This document shows, in pieces, positions 6,310-12,267 of a stretch of DNA of 39,327 nt. The first letter of the stretch is position 1. The number at the start of each line of letters is the position of its first letter. Origin of the DNA: a virus; IMG/VR virus record IMGVR_UViG_3300013372_004526, positions 1 through 39,327 of that record; one strand, written 5' to 3'. The notes under the pieces were generated by a model. The model was not told where the DNA came from and searched no databases. It saw nothing but the letters and a program-made list of their open reading frames with translations. The position numbers and the translations under genes are program-made.

Positions 6310-6728
6310 TAAATGTCTGAGTAAATCACCAATTGGTTTTCACCCACTCTAAAAGGGTTGTGTTTGGATTCTCTGAATACTGTTTTGATAATTAATTGCC
6401 AATAAGTTCCTCCAATATGAACAGGAGTTATTGCCATGGCTAATTCCCATTTTAAGGACTTTACAACAAAATCTACTTCAGGGTTAATTTCCCTTGAAAC
6501 TATTTTTTCGGCAATATCTTTTTTTACTGTACTGATAATCTCTCTAATTTCAGCGTTAACAATCGGTCTTACATTATACCCTTCAATATCATCTCTTGTG
6601 TCTCTATCAAAGGCGTGAGTGGTCCTGTTTACGTCAAATAGGAATACTACTTCTAAAGACGAATTAACTTGAGTGATTCTTTTTTCAAGTAACAATTCTT
6701 CCTTAATGATTTGTCTCAATGTTTTCAT
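6309..6728 (-). CDS. Unassigned 139-aa phage protein
   Basis: I do not recognise a domain. The N-terminus, MKTLRQIIKEELLLEKRI, is a basic/amphipathic helix ending in LLEKR; such openings are frequent in T4-like virion-associated proteins and may be a capsid-targeting or cleavable peptide (inference). The rest is mixed α/β with VVFLFDVNRTTHAFDRDTRDD and a β-rich end (GGTYWQLIIKTVF, ENQLVIYSDI). No membrane segment. CTATTTATA on its coding strand lies just before the start. It converges on the small RNA unit at 6219-6309. Confidence 0.75.
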   Translation of the reverse strand: MKTLRQIIKEELLLEKRITQVNSSLEVVFLFDVNRTTHAFDRDTRDDIEGYNVRPIVNAEIREIISTVKKDIAEKIVSREINPEVDFVVKSLKWELAMAITPVHIGGTYWQLIIKTVFRESKHNPFRVGENQLVIYSDI

Positions 6729-6753
6729 CTTTTATAAATAGTTAAAAAAAATA

Positions 6754-6784
6754 TTTGACACCCAAAGATTTTTTTGTATCTTTG
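6754..6784 (+). promoter_or_regulatory. Canonical Bacteroidota promoter
   Basis: TTTG (6754-6757), exactly 19 nt, TATCTTTG (6777-6784); drives the 32-codon unit. Confidence 0.85.
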
Positions 6785-6802
6785 TACTATATATAAGAAA
6801 CA

Positions 6803-6901
6803 ATGAAAACTACATTTAAACATATGGTCTTTAGTACACAACAATCGATTTGTTGGTATGAGCGTATGCTATTATGTAGTTCGGATGTCAAAATAGGATA
6901 A
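6803..6901 (+). CDS. Short ORF, 32 aa, with own promoter and terminator
   Basis: The peptide begins MKTTFKHMVFSTQQSICWYE and ends LCSSDVKIG: two cysteines, slightly hydrophobic, no recognised family. It is preceded by the best promoter in the window and followed by a strong terminator 34 nt after the stop. It has the same codon count as the unit at 2314-2412 and also starts MKT, but the sequences do not otherwise align. Confidence 0.5.
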   Translation: MKTTFKHMVFSTQQSICWYERMLLCSSDVKIG

Positions 6902-6935
6902 TTTTTTTAGATTAATAAACTAAATTTTTTATATA

Positions 6936-6967
6936 CCCCGAACTCGTAAAAAGGTTCGGGGTTTTTT
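6936..6967 (+). terminator. Rho-independent terminator
   Basis: CCCCGAAC (6936-6943)/GTTCGGGG (6954-6961) plus a T tract; ends the 32-codon unit before the tRNA array. Confidence 0.88.
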
Positions 6968-7021
6968 ATTTTGATGTTTTTTGGTTCTTTGATTTATTGG
7001 TCGTATTTTTGTTGAATAATT

Positions 7022-7095
7022 GCTCCGTTGGACAAATTGGTTAAGTCGTCACCCTTTCACGGTGAAGATTACGGGTTCGAGCCCCGTACGGAGTA
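7022..7095 (+). tRNA. tRNA-Glu(TTC)
   Basis: Acceptor GCTCCGT/ACGGAGT, anticodon arm TCACC-CTTTCAC-GGTGA, T-arm ACGGG-TTCGAGC-CCCGT, discriminator A. Confidence 0.97.
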
Positions 7096-7100
7096 CAAAC

Positions 7101-7173
7101 AGTCCTTTAGCTCAGTTGGGAGAGCGCTTGTCTTACATGCAAGATGTCGTAGGTTCGATTCCTACAGGGACTA
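7101..7173 (+). tRNA. tRNA-Val(TAC)
   Basis: Acceptor AGTCCTT/AGGGACT, anticodon arm CTTGT-CTTACAT-GCAAG, T-arm GTAGG-TTCGATT-CCTAC, discriminator A. Confidence 0.97.
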
Positions 7174-7178
7174 CAAAT

Positions 7179-7251
7179 GGTGATGTAGCTCAGTTGGTAG
7201 AGCACTTGGCTGAAGACCAAGGTGTCGTCAGTTCGATTCTGACCGTTACCA
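7179..7251 (+). tRNA. tRNA-Phe(GAA)
   Basis: Acceptor GGTGATG/CGTTACC, anticodon arm CTTGG-CTGAAGA-CCAAG, T-arm GTCAG-TTCGATT-CTGAC, discriminator A. Confidence 0.97.
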
Positions 7252-7257
7252 CAATAA

Positions 7258-7331
7258 GACTTCGTAGCTCAGTTGGCTAGAGCACTTCACTTTTAATGAA
7301 GGAGTCCCGAGTTCGAATCTCGGCGGGGTCA
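7258..7331 (+). tRNA. tRNA-Lys(TTT)
   Basis: Acceptor GACTTCG/CGGGGTC, anticodon arm CTTCA-CTTTTAA-TGAAG, T-arm CCGAG-TTCGAAT-CTCGG, discriminator A. Confidence 0.97.
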
Positions 7332-7357
7332 CATTAGAAAAATTAAATAAAATTGTG

Positions 7358-7365
7358 TATATTTG
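7358..7365 (+). promoter_or_regulatory. Promoter box with ATG 4 nt downstream
   Basis: TATATTTG fits TAnnTTTG and lies exactly 4 nt before the ATG at 7370, predicting a leaderless mRNA. No good -33 box is seen. Confidence 0.6.
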
Positions 7366-7369
7366 TAAT

Positions 7370-7570
7370 ATGAAAGTTGTAACAAAAAAAGACTGTACTG
7401 ACATCTTCTTCAACCTTTTTGAGGGTTCAGTGCTCCATGATGTAAAAGAGGTTGGGTCCAACTACGTTGGTGTATTCTCATCGTTCATGGGTTCATATTA
7501 CGTTGAAGTACCAAAAAAGAGATGTAAAAAATATAAAGAGAAAAAAAATGAAAGCTGTTTTAGAATTTAA
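7370..7570 (+). CDS. Small 66-aa protein of unknown function
   Basis: Starts MKVVTKKDCTDIFFNLFEG at 7370; an upstream in-frame Met at 7355 lies inside the promoter and is rejected. The middle (SNYVGVFSSFMGSYYVEVPKK) reads like a small β-barrel or SH3-like core, and the tail is Lys-rich with three cysteines overall. No family is recognised. Its last 23 nt overlap the next gene in another frame, suggesting coupling. Likely leaderless from the box at 7358. Confidence 0.65.
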   Translation: MKVVTKKDCTDIFFNLFEGSVLHDVKEVGSNYVGVFSSFMGSYYVEVPKKRCKKYKEKKNESCFRI

Positions 7571-7781
7571 TTTACCTGAGGACCAACAAGATTTCGACTT
7601 GGCAACTAAAGGAATGAAGATGTGGTCAATACTTTGGGATTTGGACCAATCATTGAGAGCGAAAACTAAATATGCTTCCGATGATTTACCACAGGACAAG
7701 TATGACGCATATCAGGAAATAAGAAATGAACTTCGTGAATTAATGTCAGAGAATATGATTAACTTTGATATGGTTAAATAA
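7548..7781 (+). CDS. Conserved phage protein, 77 aa
   Basis: From ATG 7548 the product starts MKAVLEFNLPEDQQDFDLA and runs to 77 aa. The longer open frame from 7452 would overlap the upstream gene by more than 100 nt. The MKAVLEFNLPED..DF..A opening followed by a Trp-rich helix (MWSILWDLDQSLRAKTKY) and an acidic helix (YDAYQEIRNELRELMSEN) is one I have seen in many tailed-phage hypothetical proteins; no function is known to me. It is small, helical and soluble. tRNA-Cys starts 6 nt after its stop, on the same strand. Confidence 0.8.
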   Translation: MKAVLEFNLPEDQQDFDLATKGMKMWSILWDLDQSLRAKTKYASDDLPQDKYDAYQEIRNELRELMSENMINFDMVK

Positions 7782-7787
7782 AACAAT

Positions 7788-7859
7788 GGTCGGGTGGCCG
7801 AGCGGCTTAGGCGTTAGTCTGCAAAACTAATTACCCCAGTTCGATTCTGGGTTCGACCT
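7788..7859 (+). tRNA. tRNA-Cys(GCA)
   Basis: Acceptor GGTCGGG/TTCGACC, anticodon arm TTAGT-CTGCAAA-ACTAA, T-arm CCCAG-TTCGATT-CTGGG, discriminator T. Confidence 0.97.
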
Positions 7860-7873
7860 CAAAAAATAAACTT

Positions 7874-8116
7874 ATGGAAACAGATACAAGAGTATTAAAC
7901 GATTTCAGAAGAAGAATGGACAAACTGGGAATCAAATGTGAATTCGCAGGTAACATTCCATGGATTTATCTTGAAAAAGTTAATGGAAAAAGAGTAACCG
8001 AACGTTTTTGTGGAAACCACGGATTTACCGTGGCATTCTATCCAATCCGTGTCGGACAAAAGATGGAACTTACAGATATCGGAGAGATAATGAAGATTAT
8101 CAGGAAGTATAGGTAA
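7874..8116 (+). CDS. Small 80-aa phage protein of unknown function
   Basis: Starts METDTRVLNDFRRRMDKLGI; 80 aa, basic, with a compact α/β look (IPWIYLEKVNGKRV, GNHGFTVAFYPIR) and a helical end (DIGEIMKIIRKYR). It resembles small conserved phage hypotheticals, but I cannot name a family. No signal peptide or membrane helix. It lies between tRNA-Cys and tRNA-Trp with 14 and 5 nt gaps, so it must be read from an RNA that is also cut to release tRNAs. Confidence 0.75.
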   Translation: METDTRVLNDFRRRMDKLGIKCEFAGNIPWIYLEKVNGKRVTERFCGNHGFTVAFYPIRVGQKMELTDIGEIMKIIRKYR

Positions 8117-8121
8117 TATAA

Positions 8122-8195
8122 GCGGGTGTAGCTCAGTTTGGTAGAGTACTGGTCTCCAAAACCAGTTGTCGGGAGTTCGAACCTCTCCACCCGTG
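8122..8195 (+). tRNA. tRNA-Trp(CCA)
   Basis: Acceptor GCGGGTG/CACCCGT, anticodon arm CTGGT-CTCCAAA-ACCAG, T-arm GGGAG-TTCGAAC-CTCTC, discriminator G. Confidence 0.96.
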
Positions 8196-8198
8196 CAA

Positions 8199-8420
8199 AA
8201 CATACAGTATAATCAGTCAAGCCGTATTTAGCTGTTAGTGTATGTTAGATAAGAGAAGGAGACGGCTGGGACATTCTCTTATCGTTTTATAGGTTGATTG
8301 GGGAATGGTGGTACCTATGACATGAGAGTGTATTTCGGTCGGTATCATCGGAGTTGGGAGAAATACACCTGAGTAATGCCAATCGTAAAAGGAGATGTCC
8401 ACTCGACCATCTTCTCCTTT
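8199..8420 (+). ncRNA. Five-hairpin structured RNA of ~220 nt with loop-loop pairing
   Basis: Five successive stems: AACATACA/TGTATGTT (8199-8206/8239-8246), GATAAGAGAA/TTCTCTTATC (8248-8257/8274-8283), ATAGGT/ACCTAT (8289-8294/8313-8318), GTGTATTTC/GAAATACAC (8328-8336/8360-8368) and AAAGGAGA/TCTCCTTT (8388-8395/8413-8420). Between loops there are further complementary pairs: AGCCGT/ACGGCT (8220-8225/8262-8267), GGACA/TGTCC (8269-8273/8396-8400), GGTCG/CGACC (8337-8341/8404-8408) and GATTGG/CCAATC (8296-8301/8379-8384). No ORF of note. It begins 3 nt after tRNA-Trp and ends 8 nt before tRNA-Tyr. It matches no family I know; GOLLD and ROOL RNAs also sit in phage tRNA arrays but are much longer. 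Confidence 0.75.
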
Positions 8421-8428
8421 CCTAACTT

Positions 8429-8508
8429 GGGAGTGTTGAGCAACGGTTGCTTAGCAGACTGTAAATCTGTGGTCGTCGACATTGGGGGTTCGAATCCCTC
8501 CACTCCCA
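8429..8508 (+). tRNA. tRNA-Tyr(GTA)
   Basis: Class II: acceptor GGGAGTG/CACTCCC, anticodon arm GCAGA-CTGTAAA-TCTGT, variable arm, T-arm GGGGG-TTCGAAT-CCCTC, discriminator A. Confidence 0.97.
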
Positions 8509-8516
8509 CACTAAAG

Positions 8517-8587
8517 TGTCCTTTAGTATAACGGTAGTACAGGTGGTTTTGGTCCATCCAGTTGGGGTTCGAATCCCTGAGGGACAA
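8517..8587 (+). tRNA. tRNA-Gln(TTG)
   Basis: Acceptor TGTCCTT/AGGGACA, anticodon arm GGTGG-TTTTGGT-CCATC, T-arm TGGGG-TTCGAAT-CCCTG, discriminator A. Confidence 0.96.
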
Positions 8588-8591
8588 CAAC

Positions 8592-8663
8592 GGTTTTATG
8601 GTGTAATGGATAGCACACGAAACTACGGATTTCGGAGTTTGGGTTCGAGTCCTAATAAAACCA
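8592..8663 (+). tRNA. tRNA-Arg(ACG)
   Basis: Acceptor GGTTTTA/TAAAACC, anticodon arm CGAAA-CTACGGA-TTTCG, T-arm TTGGG-TTCGAGT-CCTAA, discriminator A. A34 would need deamination to inosine by host TadA to read CGN codons fully. Confidence 0.95.
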
Positions 8664-8669
8664 CTAAAC

Positions 8670-8739
8670 TGCGTGGCTTAGTGGGAAAGAACTTTCTCTC
8701 ATAAGGAAGGTCAAGTGAGTTCGAACCTCATACACGCAA
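8670..8739 (+). tRNA. tRNA with CAT anticodon, atypical (Met or Ile2)
   Basis: Acceptor TGCGTG/CACGCA is only 6 bp with a G-A mismatch at the seventh pair, and position 8 is not T. Anticodon arm TTTCT-CTCATAA-GGAAG, T-arm GTGAG-TTCGAAC-CTCAT. At 70 nt it is the shortest tRNA here. With tRNA-Met at 1095 already present, this may be the lysidine-type Ile(AUA) tRNA or a divergent Met tRNA. Confidence 0.8.
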
Positions 8740-8744
8740 CATAT

Positions 8745-8818
8745 GGTGTCTATAGCTCAGTAGGTAGAGCGCTTGATTGTGGTTCAAGTTGTCACGGGTT
8801 CGATTCCCGTTAGTCACC
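8745..8818 (+). tRNA. tRNA-His(GTG)
   Basis: Extra G-1 (8745) opposite C73 (8818), the histidine identity pair; acceptor GTGTCTA/TAGTCAC with one mismatch, anticodon arm CTTGA-TTGTGGT-TCAAG, T-arm ACGGG-TTCGATT-CCCGT. Confidence 0.96.
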
Positions 8819-8819
8819 C

Positions 8820-8919
8820 AAAAGTGTTTACAACGGACAAGGCTTAGGCGTAAGTACGATGACCACAGGGGGAATCGTCATACTGCGGTGGGTAGCGAGT
8901 GGTTGACCAAAACACTTTT
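8820..8919 (+). ncRNA. Structured ~100-nt RNA between tRNAs (type A)
   Basis: A perfect 10-bp closing stem, AAAAGTGTTT (8820-8829)/AAACACTTTT (8910-8919), surrounds CTTA/TAAG (8843-8854, loop GGCG), ACGAT/ATCGT (8856-8860/8874-8878) and CCAC/GTGG (8863-8866/8888-8891). Blocks GGCGTAAGT (8847-8855) and GTGGGTAGCGA (8888-8898) recur in the element at 5281-5370. It fills the whole gap between tRNA-His and tRNA-Ser. No T-arm and no ORF. Confidence 0.6.
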
Positions 8920-8923
8920 ATTT

Positions 8924-9010
8924 GGAGGAATGGCAGAGCGGTTGATTGCACCAGTCTTGAAAACTGGCATACTCGAAAGGGTATCTGGGGTTCGAATCCC
9001 TGTTCCTCCG
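8924..9010 (+). tRNA. tRNA-Ser(TGA)
   Basis: Class II: acceptor GGAGGAA/TTCCTCC, anticodon arm CCAGT-CTTGAAA-ACTGG, variable arm ACTCGAAAGGGT, T-arm TGGGG-TTCGAAT-CCCTG, discriminator G. Confidence 0.97.
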
Positions 9011-9015
9011 CAAAT

Positions 9016-9185
9016 TGTAAGGTGGCGAAATTAGGTTGTCTCAGTTATGACCTTGGCATACGCACCCTCCCGTCTCGGGGGCGGGGACAAAGAAATAGAT
9101 TGATAATATGGGGTAGACCACCAGCTTGCAAGCGTTGTGTTATCAATTGAATCTCCTCTTGAAGGTTCGACTCCTTCCCTTACAG
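9016..9185 (+). ncRNA. 170-nt tRNA-like RNA with D-loop insertion and giant variable region
   Basis: The 3' end is exactly tRNA: T-arm GAAGG-TTCGACT-CCTTC (9161-9177), acceptor TGTAAGG (9016-9022)/CCTTACA (9178-9184), discriminator G. The 5' side follows a Leu-type D-arm (TGGCGAAATT .. GG .. CGC) but carries a 22-nt AGGT/ACCT hairpin inside the D-loop (9033-9054). The anticodon-position stem CCCTC/GGGGG (9065-9081) has loop CCGTCTC with no U33. A ~79-nt region then replaces the variable arm, with stems GGGGA/TCTCC (9083-9087/9152-9156) and ATTGATAA/TTATCAAT (9099-9106/9140-9147). It may be an intron-bearing tRNA, a decayed tRNA, or a dedicated tRNA mimic. Confidence 0.55.
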
Positions 9186-9190
9186 CACAT

Positions 9191-9264
9191 TGGAATATAG
9201 CTCAGTTGGTTAGAGCGCTATCCTGATACGGTAGATGTCGATGGTTCGAATCCATCTATTCCAA
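9191..9264 (+). tRNA. tRNA-Ile(GAT)
   Basis: Acceptor TGGAATA/TATTCCA, anticodon arm CTATC-CTGATAC-GGTAG, T-arm GATGG-TTCGAAT-CCATC, discriminator A. The next gene's ATG lies 1 nt beyond. Confidence 0.97.
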
Positions 9265-9265
9265 C

Positions 9266-9604
9266 ATGGAATCACAAATTAAAAAAAAACAGACAAACAG
9301 AACAAAGTTTAAAAAAATTGTTAAAGAGTACAAAGAGGCAACCACATTTGAAATTTGGGAAGGAGTTAGAGATAATTTTACTTTTGGTTTTATTGGTGCG
9401 ACTATTGTTGTATTCATTGCAACAAGAACGGATTTAGCGGTGTTATTAGGGTACTTAACATATTACTTTTATATGGGTAAGATTGTTAACAGACCAAAAT
9501 ACGTTACAGATTTAGGTAAAATGATTGTTTTCCCATTACCATCAGCTCTTGGTGCGTTTACAGGATATAAATTATCTTATTATTTAATACAATTATTACA
9601 ATAA
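9266..9604 (+). CDS. Small membrane protein
   Basis: A 112-aa protein: a basic N-terminus (MESQIKKKQTNRTKFKKIV), then hydrophobic segments at about 45-70 (FTFGFIGATIVVFIATRTDLAV, broken) and 90-110, giving two to three membrane passes. No family is recognised. The start codon lies 1 nt after tRNA-Ile, and the stop codon directly abuts tRNA-Ser(GCT), so RNase P and 3'-processing cuts would leave an mRNA with practically no untranslated ends. Confidence 0.75.
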   Translation: MESQIKKKQTNRTKFKKIVKEYKEATTFEIWEGVRDNFTFGFIGATIVVFIATRTDLAVLLGYLTYYFYMGKIVNRPKYVTDLGKMIVFPLPSALGAFTGYKLSYYLIQLLQ

Positions 9605-9690
9605 GGAGGGTTACCCAAGTTGGTGAAGGGGCCTGTTTGCTAAACAGGTAGGGTGTAACAGCCGCGTTGGTTCGAGCCCAACACTCTCCG
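9605..9690 (+). tRNA. tRNA-Ser(GCT)
   Basis: Class II: acceptor GGAGGGT/ACTCTCC, anticodon arm CCTGT-TTGCTAA-ACAGG, long variable arm, T-arm GTTGG-TTCGAGC-CCAAC, discriminator G. The preceding gene's TAA ends at the base before it. Confidence 0.97.
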
Positions 9691-9807
9691 CATAACAAAA
9701 TTTTAACAAAAAAAAAACTTTTAAAATAATTGACACATAAGATAATTCTTCATATATTTATGGTTCATAAGTTAATAAAATACATAACAAACAAAAAACA
9801 AAAAAAC

Positions 9808-9999
9808 ATGAAAAAAATCGTAGCACTATTTGCAATTGCAGCAACAACAATGTTAGCATCTTGCGGAAACGGGACTGGTAAATCTACAGAAGCGGTTGAT
9901 TCAACTGCAGTAGCTGTTGATTCAGTTAAAGTTGATTCATCTGCAGTGGCAGTTGATTCAGTTAAAGCTGATGTTGAGAAAGTAGAAGAAGTAAAATAA
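9808..9999 (+). CDS. Small Val/Asp/Ser-repeat lipoprotein
   Basis: From the ATG at 9808 the product is 63 aa: signal peptide MKKIVALFAIAATTMLASC with lipobox LASC (acylated C19), then about 40 residues built from repeats of the type AVAVDSVKVDSS and AVAVDSVKADVE. The longer frame from 9730 has no support. Such short repetitive lipoproteins are common in Flavobacteriia; in a phage this may be a surface decoy or exclusion factor, which is inference. A bidirectional terminator follows. The 118 nt before it hold a TATTTAT motif (9754-9760) and nothing else I can identify. Confidence 0.8.
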   Translation: MKKIVALFAIAATTMLASCGNGTGKSTEAVDSTAVAVDSVKVDSSAVAVDSVKADVEKVEEVK

Positions 10000-10023
10000 T
10001 TTATAACTTTCCCTTAAAAACAA

Positions 10024-10048
10024 AACCCACCTAATGGTGGGTTTTTTA
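10024..10048. terminator. Bidirectional terminator
   Basis: AACCCACC (10024-10031)/GGTGGGTT (10036-10043) with loop TAAT and T tracts on both strands; serves the lipoprotein gene and the convergent M23 gene. Confidence 0.85.
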
Positions 10049-11926
10049 TTATAACATCTTTTTAATTTTTTCTATATTTTCATTAACCTTTTTTCTATTG
10101 AATGGGTCCTTTAAGAAATTTAAAATCCATGGGTCTACTTGTTGTTTGTCGGCAACACCACCATATCTTTTTTCTATTCTGTTACCTGACTTATCATATT
10201 TATCTTGAAACAATTTACCTGGAATACCCATAATAGATGCCATAAGAGGGTCAAAATACTCAGGGTCAGAACTTTTTCTTGTTTTATCTACCTCTTCTTC
10301 TTTATCCTTTTCTTTTTTATCTATTTTTAAATCCTTAGAAGGAATATTAATTCTATTCCACCTACTATCATACATAATAGCTTCTACATCCGAATCAGTA
10401 GTACCTAATACATCACCAACACTTATTCTACTACCATTACCAACTTTTACATTTGATATACCACAAAATTGTAAATAAACAGTTCCGTTGTCATTATTTT
10501 CAATAGTTAATTGATTGGCACAACCCGAAAAATATTTTTTATTGTTAATAACACCAGATATTGGAGATTTAATTTTTGGATTATCATCTTTTGGAATTAT
10601 AACCCTACCATATCTGTTTGATATATTTTTACCAAAATTTCTCTGCTCATTCAACCCTTCGGCACTTGTCACAGTCCCAACAACTTCTGCATATTTTGGA
10701 ATACTTGATGATGTTTGTGAAGATTGTTTACTAACGGCATAATCATACGCTTTTGATGATGCGTCATCAGTAGAAGGAGAATTACTAATTTCTCCTCCAG
10801 TAATTTGTTGACCTTTTGCACATTTCATTGTACCATCATCATTCAAAAACTGTCGTATGTTTCCAGTCTCAACTCCAATGTGAACGTGGTCGTAACTACT
10901 ATTAGGAAAATCCATAATATAACCTAAAAATTGACCGCACTTGATTGTTGCTCCTTTTGTTACAGGTGAGCCTTCCAAATGTGTGTAATAAATACTTGGA
11001 AGACCTCCGTCACTTTTCACTGTAAAACTTTGACCGTAAAGTTTTTTTCCTTGGGTTGCTCTAACCTCTTTTCCATAGTCTGAAAATGTTTGGGCAACTC
11101 CATCGGCTAATGCATAAACAGGTGTACCTACGGGTGCCGCAATATCCCAAGCATTATTACTTTGCCATCCTGATTGACCTGCGTGAGCCCCGTCTACAGG
11201 TATTTTTACGTTATTACCACCAAATAATTCACTACTTGCGGAAGAGGCTTCTTTAAGAATTATATCGTAAAGTTTTAAAATTTCTTGTATTTCTTCGTTC
11301 ATTCCTTCTGCACTTGTTACTGTACCAACAACCTCAGCATATTTTGGTGATGAACTTGTTGTGGATTTATTTTTAGACGTTGCATAATCATACGCATCTT
11401 CTGATGCTTTAGACGAGGATTCAGGGGTACTTCCTGTCATGACAATACCTTCTTTGCCAATAAAATTCATAGGGTCAACAACTTGACCATCTTTTCTTAA
11501 AGTAAAATGTAAATGTCTACCATCACTTCTACCTTTACCAGGGTCATTAGGACCACCACCACTGATTCCGATTACTTCACCTTTTTGAACTTTTTGACCT
11601 GCTCTTACATTAATTTTTTGCATGTGGCAATACCCTGATTTATAACCGTCAGCATGATTAATCATGATAGTACCTCCACAATCATCATTTTTGATTGCAG
11701 CAATGTCAACAACACCATCCGCAGGAGATTTAACATTTGCTGCGTCTGCTGCAAAATCAACACCATTATGTAATCTACCCCATCTTGGGCCAAAACCAGA
11801 ATTTACCCTTACAGTATCTAATGGTGCTTCCAAAGCGGCTTCATTTAAACCAATCGTTTTTATAATTGATTTTTGTGATTCGGTAATCTGATTGTAGATT
11901 TCTAAGATTTTTTTATCTATGCTCAT
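10049..11926 (-). CDS. Triple M23-like (LytM) peptidase, probable virion wall hydrolase
   Basis: 625 aa from MSIDKKILEI at 11926; the upstream Met at 11965 would add a hydrophobic stretch overlapping the previous gene's terminator. Domain 1 (about 40-165) is a complete M23 metallopeptidase: GRLHNGVDFA gives H53 and D57, GRHLHF gives H138 and H140. Domain 2 (about 235-370) keeps the fold and DHVHIG but has NAWD in place of H-x-x-x-D, so one zinc ligand is lost. Domain 3 (about 425-530) is degenerate. Near-identical linkers (KYAEVVGTVTSAEG with AYDYA.SK) precede domains 2 and 3, showing internal duplication. No signal peptide, so delivery with the tail tip or hub is more likely than secretion. 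M23 enzymes cut murein cross-bridges. Confidence 0.87.
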   Translation of the reverse strand: MSIDKKILEIYNQITESQKSIIKTIGLNEAALEAPLDTVRVNSGFGPRWGRLHNGVDFAADAANVKSPADGVVDIAAIKNDDCGGTIMINHADGYKSGYCHMQKINVRAGQKVQKGEVIGISGGGPNDPGKGRSDGRHLHFTLRKDGQVVDPMNFIGKEGIVMTGSTPESSSKASEDAYDYATSKNKSTTSSSPKYAEVVGTVTSAEGMNEEIQEILKLYDIILKEASSASSELFGGNNVKIPVDGAHAGQSGWQSNNAWDIAAPVGTPVYALADGVAQTFSDYGKEVRATQGKKLYGQSFTVKSDGGLPSIYYTHLEGSPVTKGATIKCGQFLGYIMDFPNSSYDHVHIGVETGNIRQFLNDDGTMKCAKGQQITGGEISNSPSTDDASSKAYDYAVSKQSSQTSSSIPKYAEVVGTVTSAEGLNEQRNFGKNISNRYGRVIIPKDDNPKIKSPISGVINNKKYFSGCANQLTIENNDNGTVYLQFCGISNVKVGNGSRISVGDVLGTTDSDVEAIMYDSRWNRINIPSKDLKIDKKEKDKEEEVDKTRKSSDPEYFDPLMASIMGIPGKLFQDKYDKSGNRIEKRYGGVADKQQVDPWILNFLKDPFNRKKVNENIEKIKKML

Positions 11927-11956
11927 ATTGAAATAAATATCATAGATATAAATAAA

Positions 11957-11982
11957 AAAGACCAATATTAATTGGCCTTTTT
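11957..11982 (-). terminator. Terminator overlapping the DUF2061 stop codon
   Basis: On the minus strand GGCCAAT/ATTGGTC (11971-11977/11960-11966) plus T tract; the stop codon of the DUF2061 gene lies in the loop. Confidence 0.7.
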
Positions 11983-12267
11983 AGTATAAACTAATCTCTT
12001 AGTTTTTTGTTCTTCTTTTTGTTCTTCTTTTTTTGGTTTTTCGTCTTTAATCTTAATCAAACCATATTTTATATATCTATACCAAATTCTTTCATGAATA
12101 TAATACTGAATTGGTTTATATACTAATTCCGCAACTCCAAATGCTGCTCCAACTGTTATACTTCCACTAACTGCCCACATTATTAAAAATCCTATTAATG
12201 TGCTGATTATACGATAACTAATTGTTTTTGCTAAGTGTCTCTTAGCAGATACTTTAATTTGACTCAT
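11968..12267 (-). CDS. DUF2061 family membrane protein
   Basis: A 99-aa protein with the DUF2061 pattern: SAKRHLAKTISYRIISTLIGF, then VGAAFGVAELVYKPIQYYIHERIWYRY. Two membrane helices (about 15-33 and 38-58) are followed by a Lys/Glu-rich tail (KDEKPKKEEQKEEQK). The family is widespread in bacteria and large phages with unknown function. The start overlaps the end of the HAD phosphatase gene by 14 nt, so translation is probably coupled within the minus-strand operon 12831-11968. Confidence 0.85.
   Translation of the reverse strand: MSQIKVSAKRHLAKTISYRIISTLIGFLIMWAVSGSITVGAAFGVAELVYKPIQYYIHERIWYRYIKYGLIKIKDEKPKKEEQKEEQKTKRLVYTKKAN

Noticed and set aside
7020-7280. Plus-strand ORF of 86 aa over Glu, Val and Phe tRNAs
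   Set aside because: Built entirely from tRNA sequence; no codon bias and no start context.
5281-8919. HDV-like (theta-type) ribozymes in tRNA spacers
   Set aside because: The long closing stems span the whole element, which does not fit the nested double-pseudoknot order; kept as unassigned structured RNAs.
8777-9150. ORFs of 83-85 aa over tRNA-His to the tRNA-like RNA
   Set aside because: They run through tRNA-Ser(TGA) and the structured spacer RNAs; translations show T-arm peptides only.
9016-9185. Group I intron in a tRNA gene
   Set aside because: The insertion is too short for the conserved group I core and no P/Q/R/S elements are seen.
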